Assembly: GCF_030678915.1 (NCBI RefSeq)
Contig: NZ_JAUUTZ010000003.1
Coordinates: 186,001 to 250,000 of the forward strand
Direction: 5' to 3'
Length of the DNA stretch: 64,000 bases
Source of the DNA: Paracoccus wurundjeri
GTDB taxonomy: Bacteria; Pseudomonadota; Alphaproteobacteria; Rhodobacterales; Rhodobacteraceae
Part shown: piece by piece, positions 51,898 through 60,339 of the stretch
Layout of the letters: each line of letters begins with the position of its first letter
Numbering within the stretch: the first letter of the stretch is position 1
Position numbers and translations under genes: made by a program
The notes under the pieces: model-generated
Told to the model about the DNA's origin: nothing
Databases searched by the model: none
What the model saw: the letters and a program-made list of their open reading frames with translations, nothing else

Positions 51898-52191
51898 ATG
51901 GACTCCACCGGTTTCACGCTGCCCGCCACCTCGCGCCAGATCTCCTATGCAAGATCCCTGGCGCTCAGGAACCACACGCTTCTGCCATGGGAAGCATTGC
52001 AGGACCGGCGGGCGCTCAGCGCCTGGATCGATGCCCAGGCAAAGAAGAAACCGGCCATGCCGGACAACCTGCCGACCTCGAAACAGGTCGGCTTCGCGGA
52101 ACGGCTCGCGCATATCAAGCGGCGCACGGTGCCGGATGAATGCTTCCGCGACCGGCAATTGCTCTCGCGCTGGATCGATTGCAACCGGTGA
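51898..52191 (+). CDS. Small two-repeat protein divergent from the methylase-helicase
   Basis: A 97-aa protein consisting of two copies of a 40-residue unit: ATSRQISYARSLALRN...RRALSAWID and PTSKQVGFAERLAHIK...RQLLSRWID. Strong ribosome-binding site AAGGAG. The unit (T-S-x-Q, aromatic-A, basic, LSxWID) looks like a small DNA- or protein-binding helical motif, but no named family is claimed. Confidence 0.65.
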   Translation: MDSTGFTLPATSRQISYARSLALRNHTLLPWEALQDRRALSAWIDAQAKKKPAMPDNLPTSKQVGFAERLAHIKRRTVPDECFRDRQLLSRWIDCNR

Positions 52192-52490
52192 GGCCCGGGC
52201 GGAAGATTGGCGGGGGTTGAATGGTGGAGGGAAAAATTGCCTCCACCCGCTTTGACGATTTTGGTGCAGCAGGTCAGAACAGGATGCACAGCCACGAAGC
52301 GACAGCCGATCCTTCTGCTGCGTGATCCTCTGTCAGAAAAGTTTCACGAGATTTATCCCCGAAACGTTCCACGGAAAATGTGGACAACCATGCGGCCTTG
52401 CGAGAAATGATCACCCCCCTTGCGGGCGCGGATGGCCGTGCCCATCTCGCGTCCATAACCCGCCGACAGCGACAAACAGAACAAACGAGC

Positions 52491-53030
52491 ATGCTGACGA
52501 TGCGATTCCTGCTGACATTTTATTCCGAGGCAGCTGGTCAGTTGCGCTGCCTGGATAGCGCACATCTTCCTGCGTTTCGCTCAGGCAGGGTCGAAGATAT
52601 CCCCGCGGCTCTGCAACAGGAGCCGGATCTGGTCATGCGCTGGATGCTTGGACGCTACGAGATCGCGGATGTCCTGATACCCGAGCCGCGAGGCCCGGAA
52701 GGTGCAGCGAAACAGGGGGATCTGATCGCGGTTTATGCCCTTGATCCGGAATGCGCCGTTATCGGCCTCGGGAACGATTATCACGGTGCCTGGCTGGAGA
52801 TGTTCCTGCATGGAAACCAGCCGCTTGGATCTATCGCCACCCGCAAGGCACGGATCTCGCCGACGACCGGGGCGATCGCCTCGCTCGAAGATCGGGTAAC
52901 CCATCCCCTGAACACGCGTGATGAGGCCTGCCGTCGGACGGCGGACAAGATCACCGGTTACCGATCGATGTTGGATGAATCGCGCAAGGATGACGTCCGG
53001 TGGGCAGGTCATCCGGAGGAAAACGTCTGA
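52491..53030 (+). CDS. Hypothetical protein
   Basis: A 179-aa frame from ATG 52491 (an earlier in-frame start at 52380 would add 37 weak residues). It reads naturally: MRFLLTFYSEAAGQLRCLDS, DLVMRWMLGRYEIADVLIPE, AVYALDPECAVIGLGNDYHG. No family is recognised. No close partner gene. Confidence 0.5.
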   Translation: MLTMRFLLTFYSEAAGQLRCLDSAHLPAFRSGRVEDIPAALQQEPDLVMRWMLGRYEIADVLIPEPRGPEGAAKQGDLIAVYALDPECAVIGLGNDYHGAWLEMFLHGNQPLGSIATRKARISPTTGAIASLEDRVTHPLNTRDEACRRTADKITGYRSMLDESRKDDVRWAGHPEENV

Positions 53031-53236
53031 GAGAACTCAGTCGATTTCCTTCCGGCGTCCGGGACCCGCGAAAATACCACCAATCGGAATTCGTGCTGCG
53101 CGACGATGCGCGCGAATTGCCGTATTCCTCTGCGTGAATTAAACGGAAGCTGAAACTGTACGGGTCCCGGTGGCCGATGCCCCGGCTGCCGAAAAATCAC
53201 CCGATGGTCTCGCCATCTGATCTGGAAGGAGAAGAC

Positions 53237-53854
53237 ATGTACCAGCCCCCGAATGCGATCCGGATGCATGTCGCTCTGGCGGATATCGAGCCCGAGATCT
53301 GGCGGCGCCTGGTTGTCCCCGTGGATTGGCGGCTGGACCGGCTGCATCTCGTCCTCCAGGCGGCGTTCAGTTGGACGAACGGCCATCTGCATGAGTTCCG
53401 GATCGGTGGGCTACGCTACGGTGATCTGAACTTGCTGGACGACGGCTTTGGCGGCCCGCGTGTGTTCGACTATACCGAGATCAGTTTGCGGGATTTTGTC
53501 GGGAAAGACAGCAGCTTCATCTATGTCTATGATTTCGGCGATAATTGGCAACATCTGATCAGGATCGAGGAATGGCTGACGCTGGAGACCGAACCACGGC
53601 ATGCGATCTGCCTGGAGGGTGCACGAGCACGGCCGCCTGAGGATGTCGGCGGACCCTGGGCCTATGACGACTTTCTCGAAATCATCACTGACCCGGAACA
53701 TGATGATCACCGCTCGACCTTGCGCTGGGCAGGCGGGCATTTCGATCCGGAATGGTTCGATCTCGACCTGATCAACAAGGATTTGCGAAACACGTTTCGC
53801 GCCAACGCGCGGCGTCGGTTACATCAACCGAAGCCGAAATCGAAGTGGAGTTGA
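53237..53854 (+). CDS. Plasmid pRiA4b ORF-3 family protein
   Basis: A 205-aa protein: IRMHVALADIEPEIWRRLVV, LHLVLQAAFSWTNGHLHEFR, FIYVYDFGDNWQHLIRIEEW, and ARARPPEDVGGPWAYDDFLE, the PF07929 pattern (also called IS1096 passenger TnpR family). Often carried by mobile DNA; its role is unsettled. The start at 53237 has AAGGAGAA upstream. Confidence 0.88.
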   Translation: MYQPPNAIRMHVALADIEPEIWRRLVVPVDWRLDRLHLVLQAAFSWTNGHLHEFRIGGLRYGDLNLLDDGFGGPRVFDYTEISLRDFVGKDSSFIYVYDFGDNWQHLIRIEEWLTLETEPRHAICLEGARARPPEDVGGPWAYDDFLEIITDPEHDDHRSTLRWAGGHFDPEWFDLDLINKDLRNTFRANARRRLHQPKPKSKWS

Positions 53855-54351
53855 TGCACAGCCGTTTTGGCTGTTACGCTGCATTCTAGCTGTTGCGCTG
53901 AGTCCGGCACGGCTACGGTAGTATGGAAATCGGGGTGGCATCCAGTCGTTCGCCGCAATTGCTCGGGTCACTTCTGAGCTAATCGAAAACAGCCATTCAT
54001 TTACCGAAACCCCCGGCCAGTCCCGCTGCGACCCCCTTCAAGGGCAGCGAAGCTCAGATAGTGGCTTTTGCAAATTATGATCGTCGGAGGCGCTACATCG
54101 ACTTGCCCGGCCCTAAGCCGGCCGACGACTCCTGTCGGGTGACAGGCGCAGCTTCCCTGAACCAGCCATTGGTGCCCGCTGCGGCGAACAACAATAGGCA
54201 ATGCAGCTATTGGGGCATAATGCTTCAGAGGAGACCTGCACTGCCAACTCCAATCCGCATGCTCAACGAAACTATCGCGCCACGCAAACAAAGGTCTCAC
54301 CTTGGCCAAGTTTTCGGTTAGGATGCAGCGAGTTTTGTGGAGAGGATTTGA
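53855..54351. other. Gap without a recognisable gene
   Basis: About 500 bases. Frames on both strands (for example 54001-54411 minus) lack family features and normal initiation signals. It probably includes the promoter of the exonuclease gene and decayed DNA. Confidence 0.35.
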
Positions 54352-55362
54352 ATGACGTTGTTCGACTGGCTTTTCGGGCGCAGTTCTGAACCGCAGCGGC
54401 GCGATCAGCAACGGACTGATGGTTTCGAACCTTTATCCTCTCGAACCGACCATGCGTCTGCCAGACCGTTCTTTGGCCATGCCGAACAAGTCCCTCAGGG
54501 GCGCTTTCGCTTCATCGCGTTAGATGTGGAAACGGCATGCAGCGATGTTGCAAGCATCTGCCAGATCGGGCTGGCCTGCGTACAACCCGATAACGAGATC
54601 CAGACATTCTCGATGCTGATCAATCCCCGCACCGGGTTCGATCCATTCAACATCCGGCTCCACGGCATCGGGCCGGATCATGTCGCGCAGGCACCCGGAT
54701 TTGCGGACGCCCTGAGGGTTCTTCTGCCCCTGCTGACGCAGCACCACCTTGTCCAGCACAGCAATTTCGACAAGCAGGCGGTGAATGCCGCCTGCAGGTC
54801 CTGTGGCATCGACGCTCCCGACTTGCGGTGGAGCGACAGCGTCACGATCGCGAGGCGGGCATGGCCGGAGTTGAAGGGGAATGGCGGGCACGGGCTGGCC
54901 AACCTCAAGAGGAAGCTGAACCTTCGGTTCCACCACCATGACGCAGGTGAAGACGCCCGCGCAGCCGCAATGGTCGTGCAGCACGCCGAGAGCCAACTTG
55001 GCCTTTCTTTCGAAGATCTGATCAAGCCAGTTGGCAAAAAAAGCTATGCTCCCGCAATCACCATGGCGGGAAACCCATCAGGGCCGTTGGCCGGTTTCAC
55101 GGTGGTTTTCACAGGCGCGCTTGGCATGTCCCGAACCGAGGCGGCCGAGTTGGCGGCCCGGGCCGGGATGTCGGTCAAAGCGGGTGTGACCAAGCAGACC
55201 ACTCACCTCGTCGTCGGGGATCAGGATCTGTCCCTTCTTGCCGGACATGCTCGAAGCAGCAAGCATCGAAAAGCCCAAGAAATGCAGGGCGTCGGTCACC
55301 CCATCCAGATCATCGGCGAAAGCGATTTTCGAAGGCTTGTCGCTGACTGCGGTACTGCCTGA
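54352..55362 (+). CDS. DEDDh exonuclease with C-terminal BRCT domain
   Basis: A 336-aa protein. Exonuclease domain (about residues 50-225): FRFIALDVETA (D58, E60), LHGIGPDHV, LVQHSNFDKQAV, and HDAGEDARAAAMV with the final His/Asp pair, as in DNA polymerase III epsilon. BRCT domain (about residues 244-332): LAGFTVVFTGALGMSRTEAA and KAGVTKQTTHLVVGDQD. A 3'-5' nuclease for DNA repair or processing. Monocistronic cargo gene. Confidence 0.85.
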   Translation: MTLFDWLFGRSSEPQRRDQQRTDGFEPLSSRTDHASARPFFGHAEQVPQGRFRFIALDVETACSDVASICQIGLACVQPDNEIQTFSMLINPRTGFDPFNIRLHGIGPDHVAQAPGFADALRVLLPLLTQHHLVQHSNFDKQAVNAACRSCGIDAPDLRWSDSVTIARRAWPELKGNGGHGLANLKRKLNLRFHHHDAGEDARAAAMVVQHAESQLGLSFEDLIKPVGKKSYAPAITMAGNPSGPLAGFTVVFTGALGMSRTEAAELAARAGMSVKAGVTKQTTHLVVGDQDLSLLAGHARSSKHRKAQEMQGVGHPIQIIGESDFRRLVADCGTA

Positions 55363-55486
55363 ATCTTTGGATGAGTTACAGTCGGCCCAGAGCCGACCTC
55401 CACCGGTGGTTTTGATGCTGCGGCGCGATCCGTCATTCCAGCTGTTCACTGCAATCGCAAAATCCGGTGATGGGTGAACTGACAGT

Positions 55487-56022
55487 GTGCGGGACCTTCA
55501 TGCCATTCGCTGCATGTGCAACCTTGCTCGGCGGGAGCGGCGGATATTCTATTGTCGCCTTGAAGGCGGCACCCATGCGGTGACGATCAACCAGACGCTG
55601 AAGGGGATGCGCTACCTTTATGGCCCGATGAACGCCGACGCGGAGCTGGTGCTGGACCGTGCCCTGGACGAGGTGCGTATCCTGCCGGAGAACGGCGCAG
55701 GCCCAAGCCGCTTTGGCGAGATCAGCTTTAACAGCGGCGCCTATACCTACACCGCATATTACAGCTTCGAGTTGTTCGATGATCGTGGCGATCTGCTGCC
55801 ATCAGACCCTGACAACCCATATCCCAATGGCAGTTTCAAGAGGGGTCTGACGGTCATCCGGGATATCGAAGCGGCCAACCCGGTTTTCAGAAAAGACTGC
55901 CTGCTGGATCACTCCTATGACGCGCTGGCGACGCTGCAGGCGCACCGATGGCCTGCTGGAGCAGGTATCATGGCGTCGAGTTGGAGGACGCATTTGTCGT
56001 CGTGGAGGGTCGAGAGAACTGA
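55487..56022 (+). pseudogene. Unknown protein gene, probably frameshifted
   Basis: From about 55550 the frame reads like real protein: TINQTLKGMRYLYGPMNADA, RFGEISFNSGAYTYTAYYSF and GLTVIRDIEAANPVFRKDCL. Near 55945-55970 the natural reading seems to move to another frame that ends YHGVELEDAFVVVEGREN at TGA 56020-56022, while the first frame runs on as low-quality sequence. No family recognised. A GTG at 55487 is the earliest start. Confidence 0.35.
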
Positions 56023-56213
56023 AACGAGGTCGCTCCCGCAATCTCGGCCCAGAGCTGCCGTTCGACTTCATTGCAACGAAGGTCCACTTGGAGCCCACTT
56101 CGACAGATGCTGCAGAATAACTGAATGGCCGCTTCTCGGTCTTTGCTGTGCACTATTTTTGCGGTTGCCTTGTTCAGGCTTTTTCGGTGTGTCTTCCGTT
56201 GCGCGGAACCCAA

Positions 56214-56261
56214 CCAGAATGCGGCTGTTCATGCCGCCGCCTTCAGATCGGAACGTGCATC
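56214..56261. repeat. 48-bp duplicate of the cation transporter/lspA junction
   Basis: Matches 57407-57454 at 45 of 48 positions. It carries the last codons of a cation transporter (RSDLKAAA-stop) and the first of an lspA (MNSRIL), with similarity ending sharply on both sides. It is the scar of a second, otherwise lost copy of the metal-resistance module 1.2 kb away. Confidence 0.75.
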
Positions 56262-56346
56262 ACCGTTTTTGGATAAGTTCTGTCAGAAGGACACAATCAA
56301 AACGGTCATTTCTCATAAAGACTCTGACCCAGAGGTCATTGGAGTT

Positions 56347-56814
56347 CTAAGCTGCGGAATAGCTCGTAAAGACCTCGCTGCTACCATCCCGGCGGATCAA
56401 GAACACATCATAAGCTTCACGCTGATCTTCTGGGCCCATTCCAGGCGACCCATAAGGCATGCCAGGAACAGCGAGACCGACAGCATCTGGCCGTTCAGCC
56501 AACAGGCGGCGGATGTCGGCAACCGGCACGTGACCTTCGATCATGTAACCCTCAATCTCGCCCGTGTGGCACGATATCATTCTTTGCGGGATGCCATTGT
56601 CCAGCTTGTGACGCATCATGAGGGTCCCAAAGCTCCGCTCCTCGGTGACGCGAAAGCCCTCCTGCCTAAGAATGGCGACCCAGGCGCGACAGCAGCCGCA
56701 ATTAGGGTCTTTGAGAACGTGGATTGTTGGTGCAGCTTGCGCAAATGCCGCAAGCGGCGCGGCGCTGGCAATGCCAGCGACGGCGGTCAAAATTTGGCGG
56801 CGCGTTATGTGCAT
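56347..56814 (-). CDS. DUF411 metal-binding periplasmic protein
   Basis: A 155-aa protein with a Tat-like signal (TRRQILTAVAG...AFAQA) and the DUF411 core: DPNCGCCRAW (C39, C41, C42), then a Cys/His pair in MISCHTGEIEGYMIEGHVP and GLAVPGMPYGSPGMG. Members occur in copper, silver and other metal-resistance clusters and are thought to bind metal in the periplasm. The start at 56814 has GGAGAA upstream. It follows lspA and the cation transporter on the same strand. Confidence 0.88.
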   Translation of the reverse strand: MHITRRQILTAVAGIASAAPLAAFAQAAPTIHVLKDPNCGCCRAWVAILRQEGFRVTEERSFGTLMMRHKLDNGIPQRMISCHTGEIEGYMIEGHVPVADIRRLLAERPDAVGLAVPGMPYGSPGMGPEDQREAYDVFLIRRDGSSEVFTSYSAA

Positions 56815-56915
56815 CGCATTTCTCCTTTTGAATAGCATGCCTTGGGCGGGACTTGGGTTGCGCAGTTGGGCGAACGTGCTGTCGAAGCCCTTTGCGGATG
56901 GTATGCGGACATCGT

Positions 56916-57425
56916 TTATCTCCCCGTGATATTTCCCTCGCGTTGGTCTTGTTCCTGATGTCCCGGCTTGTCTTTCGTCGCGCGAAAGCCGTCCCAGAAC
57001 AGCAGTGCCGCCCCACAGAAAATCGCCACGTCAGCGAGGTTGAAGGACGGCCAGTGGTATGTTCCGAAGTGAAAATCCAGAAAGTCAGGGACCGCCTGAT
57101 AACGCAGCCGGTCGATGACATTGCCGAGCGCACCGCCGATGACCAGACCGAGAGCAGCAGCCGTCAGCCTGTTCGGCGCGCGCCATAACCAGATCAGCAG
57201 CCATGCCATGATCGCGGTAGCAAGCACGACGAGACCCCACCAGGGCACGATCCCACCGAGCATGCCGAAGCTGACCCCATCGTTCAGGACACGAACGAGA
57301 TTGAGAAAGGGCAGAACCTCGACCCCATGCTCAAGCGCCGGGGTGTTCAGGGCAAGCGCCTTGGTGCCCTGATCGAGACCGAAAGCTGCAATCGTGCAGA
57401 CCGCCCCCAGAATGCGGCTGTTCAT
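56916..57425 (-). CDS. lspA: Lipoprotein signal peptidase (type II), metal-cluster copy
   Basis: A 169-aa four-helix membrane protease with catalytic aspartates D105 (GNVIDRL) and D132 (FNLADVAI) and the box LNDGVSFGML. A second, mobile lspA of this kind accompanies lead/cadmium resistance genes (PbrC-like). Its start overlaps the stop of the cation transporter (ATGA). The soluble tail is short and polar. Confidence 0.9.
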   Translation of the reverse strand: MNSRILGAVCTIAAFGLDQGTKALALNTPALEHGVEVLPFLNLVRVLNDGVSFGMLGGIVPWWGLVVLATAIMAWLLIWLWRAPNRLTAAALGLVIGGALGNVIDRLRYQAVPDFLDFHFGTYHWPSFNLADVAIFCGAALLFWDGFRATKDKPGHQEQDQREGNITGR

Positions 57426-58270
57426 GCCGCCACTTTCAGATCGGAACGCGCATCGCGGATGATCGCCCAGGAAGAATGCAAGAACAATCCTGCGATGCCG
57501 AAGGCGACGATTCGGTCGGGCCATGCGCTACCCAGCCAAAACACCAGACCGGCGGCGATAACGACTGCCGCATTGCCGATGGCGTCGTTGCGCGAAAACA
57601 GCCAGACGGCACGCATGTTCGCGTCGCCTTTGCGGAATTTCAGCAGGGGCAACACGGAGATGACATTGATGACAAGAGCAATAAGGCCCAGTATCCCCAT
57701 CAGAGTGGCGTCTGGCGGTGTCGGCTCGAATGCCCGTATGATGGTTGTGCCAAGGACGCCAAGACCGAGCAAGCCGAGAAAGATGCCCTGAATCAGGGCT
57801 GATCGCGCTCGCCAGGCGAGGCTCCAGCCGATGGCCAGAAGTCCGAGGAAGGTAATTGCGCCATCGCCGATGAAATCGAGCGCATCGGCCTTCACAGCCT
57901 GCGATCCGGAGATGAACCCGCCGACCATCTCGATGACACCATAACCAACGTTTAGGATTACGACGATCCAGAGCGCGCGTCGGTAGGCCGGGTCCTGATG
58001 GGCCGCACCTTGCTGAATATCCTCGTCGCTCTCGATACGGTCAAACCCATACCCAGTTGTCTCAACGGCTTTTTCGATCTCCGGCAACCGCGCTTCAGGG
58101 GCCTTCAAGGTCATGATATGGGTCGCCGCCGACACTTTCACCGCGTCGGGCGCGACCCCGGCAGACTGCGCCGCTCGTTCAATCTGTGCGGCGTCCTTGG
58201 CGCAATCCATGCCGGAGACGCGGTAACGGAAGGATGGAATATCTGCTATCGCGTTTTCTGCGTTGGCCAT
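57422..58270 (-). CDS. CDF-type cation transporter with N-terminal HMA-like domain
   Basis: A 282-aa protein. Residues 12-80 resemble a heavy-metal-associated domain (YRVSGMDCAKDAAQIERAA) but keep only one cysteine of the usual CxxC (C23). Residues about 95-275 form six membrane helices of the cation diffusion facilitator family, with KADALDFIGDG and FSRNDAIGN giving the paired Asp metal sites. Expected to export divalent metal (Cd, Zn, Co or Pb). The start at 58270 has GGAGAA upstream; divergent from the CmtR-like gene. Confidence 0.85.
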   Translation of the reverse strand: MANAENAIADIPSFRYRVSGMDCAKDAAQIERAAQSAGVAPDAVKVSAATHIMTLKAPEARLPEIEKAVETTGYGFDRIESDEDIQQGAAHQDPAYRRALWIVVILNVGYGVIEMVGGFISGSQAVKADALDFIGDGAITFLGLLAIGWSLAWRARSALIQGIFLGLLGLGVLGTTIIRAFEPTPPDATLMGILGLIALVINVISVLPLLKFRKGDANMRAVWLFSRNDAIGNAAVVIAAGLVFWLGSAWPDRIVAFGIAGLFLHSSWAIIRDARSDLKVAA

Positions 58271-58314
58271 GGTCGCAGTTCTCCTGCTAAAGTGGATCAA
58301 AGGATAATATATCA

Positions 58315-58668
58315 GTGAGTAATGATATGACGCAGATCGTTACCGACCGCAAGACCGCTACCATTGAACAACGCGCAAAGCTTTTCCGCGGCTTCGCCGA
58401 CCCAAGCCGCTTGGCTATTCTCGGTGCCTTGTGCGGGGGGCCGCTGGTTGTTCACGAACTCGTCGAACGCACGGAATTATCGCAACCAAACGTTTCCAAC
58501 CATCTCCGATGTCTTTTGGATTGTGGGCTTGTCGCCAGCGACCGCGATGGACGCTTCATTCGCTACCGTATCAGCAGCCCGCGCATTACAGCCCTTTTGA
58601 ATGATGTGGACGCACTTCTGGAATTGGTCGCAGAGGGTGTTGAGGCGTGCGGCAACTATCGCGAGTGA
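58315..58668 (+). CDS. ArsR/SmtB-family metal sensor, CmtR-like
   Basis: A 117-aa winged-helix repressor: LFRGFADPSRLAILGAL, then recognition helix ELSQPNVSNHLRCLLDCGLV. Cysteines C66 and C70 (C-x3-C in the DNA-binding helix) and C112 near the C-terminus match the Cd/Pb-binding triad of CmtR. It starts at GTG (an ATG at 58327 is an alternative) and is divergent from the cation transporter across 44 bases, so it most likely represses that operon until Cd or Pb is bound. Confidence 0.85.
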   Translation: MSNDMTQIVTDRKTATIEQRAKLFRGFADPSRLAILGALCGGPLVVHELVERTELSQPNVSNHLRCLLDCGLVASDRDGRFIRYRISSPRITALLNDVDALLELVAEGVEACGNYRE

Positions 58669-59072
58669 CAAACGGTCGTTTTGGCAGCAAAGAAAGCTGG
58701 TCATAAACCTGCCAAGGCCGAAGCGGTTACACTTGCAGGTTCTGCCGACGCTAGGTCATGCATCCCGGAGGACGTAAGATTGGGGGGCATCCACCATTCG
58801 TTGAACGGTCCGCCGAACCGGACGTTGGCGCATCCGCAGCGAAATCACCATTTGTTCGCATTGCTGACCTCCATCCTTTGCGCAGCGACCGCCCGCTCTC
58901 CGCCCGACCTGACCATGAGCCCCGCGTCTTTGCTGCCCCCGGCATGAATGTCGTGAAAGGGCTGGGTGCCGTCATCGAGCAATCTGATGTGATGCTCTTA
59001 GGCAATCACCCATGCGCCGCGCTGCCGCGTGACGGCTCCGAGCCCTTTGTAATCGCATGGCTTTCGGCACCT
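58669..59072. other. Gap without a supported gene
   Basis: About 400 bases between the metal sensor and an acetyltransferase. Frames on both strands have no family features; likely decayed DNA. Confidence 0.35.
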
Positions 59073-59531
59073 TCACGGCAGTCTGCGCCATTCATATAGC
59101 GCGTCGGGAGTTCTTTCCTCGTTAGACGACCCATCGGTTACCTTAACCTTCTGAAACCCATTACGTTCGTAAAAGCTGATGGCACGGCGATTCCGTTGGA
59201 AAACCCAAAGCTGCAAGAACACGTGGCGCTCTTTCGCCTTATCCAAGAGCGTTTTGCCAAGCGATCTGCCGACTTGTGCTGGAAGAAGGTAAAGATGATC
59301 AACCCAGCCTTCTTTGAAAGCGCAAAAGCCGACAAGAGATTGACTTTCTTCGGCGACCCAAACTTCGCATTCCGGAAACACGCTGTTCCGATAAAATATC
59401 TTGTCGTCCTCGAAAGAATGTAGTTGGGGCAAGTAAGGCAGGAAATGCCGGCGGGATTTTCGCGCTATGGCAGCCACGGTGTCGGACTCATCAGATAACG
59501 CCCGCCGAAAAATTGTTTTGAGCATTGTCAT
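59073..59531 (-). CDS. GNAT-family N-acetyltransferase
   Basis: A 152-aa GNAT protein: EVWVAEESQSLVGFCAFKEG, WVDHLYLLPAQVGRSLGKTL (acetyl-CoA loop, variant), and NRRAISFYERNGFQKVKV. Similar to RimI-like or toxin-resistance acetyltransferases; substrate unknown. The ATG at 59531 has AAAGG upstream. The frame extends further upstream but without family features. Confidence 0.82.
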   Translation of the reverse strand: MTMLKTIFRRALSDESDTVAAIARKSRRHFLPYLPQLHSFEDDKIFYRNSVFPECEVWVAEESQSLVGFCAFKEGWVDHLYLLPAQVGRSLGKTLLDKAKERHVFLQLWVFQRNRRAISFYERNGFQKVKVTDGSSNEERTPDALYEWRRLP

Positions 59532-59718
59532 TGCTGCTTGCCTTTTCTCTAACAGCACGTTGAAAGACTTCTCTTCACCCGGCAGTATTAACGATAAAAA
59601 TGCCCGAATCATCGAGCATTTGATGATGCAGCAACGTCCGCACTGTCCGCTTTGACAAGCGAACTGCTTCTGCTCTCGCTGCTTACTCACCAGCAAAAAG
59701 TCGGACGAGGGTGGTGCA

Positions 59719-60339
59719 TCATCGCTGGCCCGTCTTCCAGCCTTCTTCGGTCAGTAGGGCCTGCAGCCCAGCAAGCTGGAAGCGCCAGAAATGGCGGATC
59801 GCCTCGCGGATGTCCTCCGGCTGCTCATACTGCCGCAGGATGGCGGAGATCGTGTCGAGCGTGCCCGAGAAGATCTGACGTAGCACCAACGCCAGCGCCG
59901 AATCATTTCGCTGAGCAAAACGCTGCAGAGCGCGGGCCATCATTTCCTCAATCATCCCTTCGCGCATGGCCTCGTAGCGGGTGCCATAGGCATTGCTCAT
60001 CAGGATCGCCACCGCATGGCGATGACCGGTCCAGAACATCAGTAGGGCATTTGCCGCCTCCGAACCATCGGCGGTCTGCAAGGTCCAGGCCTGATCCTGC
60101 TCGAAGCCCGCCAGGCGGGCACGCAGCAGGTCAATGTGGCGAGCGGCTAGGTCCGGCGGGACGGTCTGAAGGAACAGGGCTTCCTTGTCATGCGCGTATT
60201 TGTAGAGATTGCTGGCCGTCGTGCCTGCCTGCCGGGCGATATCGGTGAGGCGAGCGGCTTTGAAACCACGGGTGGCGAACTCCGCCCCCGCCGCCTGAAG
60301 AATTCGTGCCCGCAATTCTTCCTTCAGGACCTGCGCCAT
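59719..60339 (-). CDS. TetR-family regulator paired with an amidase
   Basis: A 206-aa protein: HTH at residues 8-55 (RARILQAAGAEFATRGFKAA, LTDIARQAGTTASNLYKYAH), then an all-helical ligand domain. Its start overlaps the amidase 3' end by 16 bases on the same strand, so it probably regulates that gene. Confidence 0.85.
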   Translation of the reverse strand: MAQVLKEELRARILQAAGAEFATRGFKAARLTDIARQAGTTASNLYKYAHDKEALFLQTVPPDLAARHIDLLRARLAGFEQDQAWTLQTADGSEAANALLMFWTGHRHAVAILMSNAYGTRYEAMREGMIEEMMARALQRFAQRNDSALALVLRQIFSGTLDTISAILRQYEQPEDIREAIRHFWRFQLAGLQALLTEEGWKTGQR

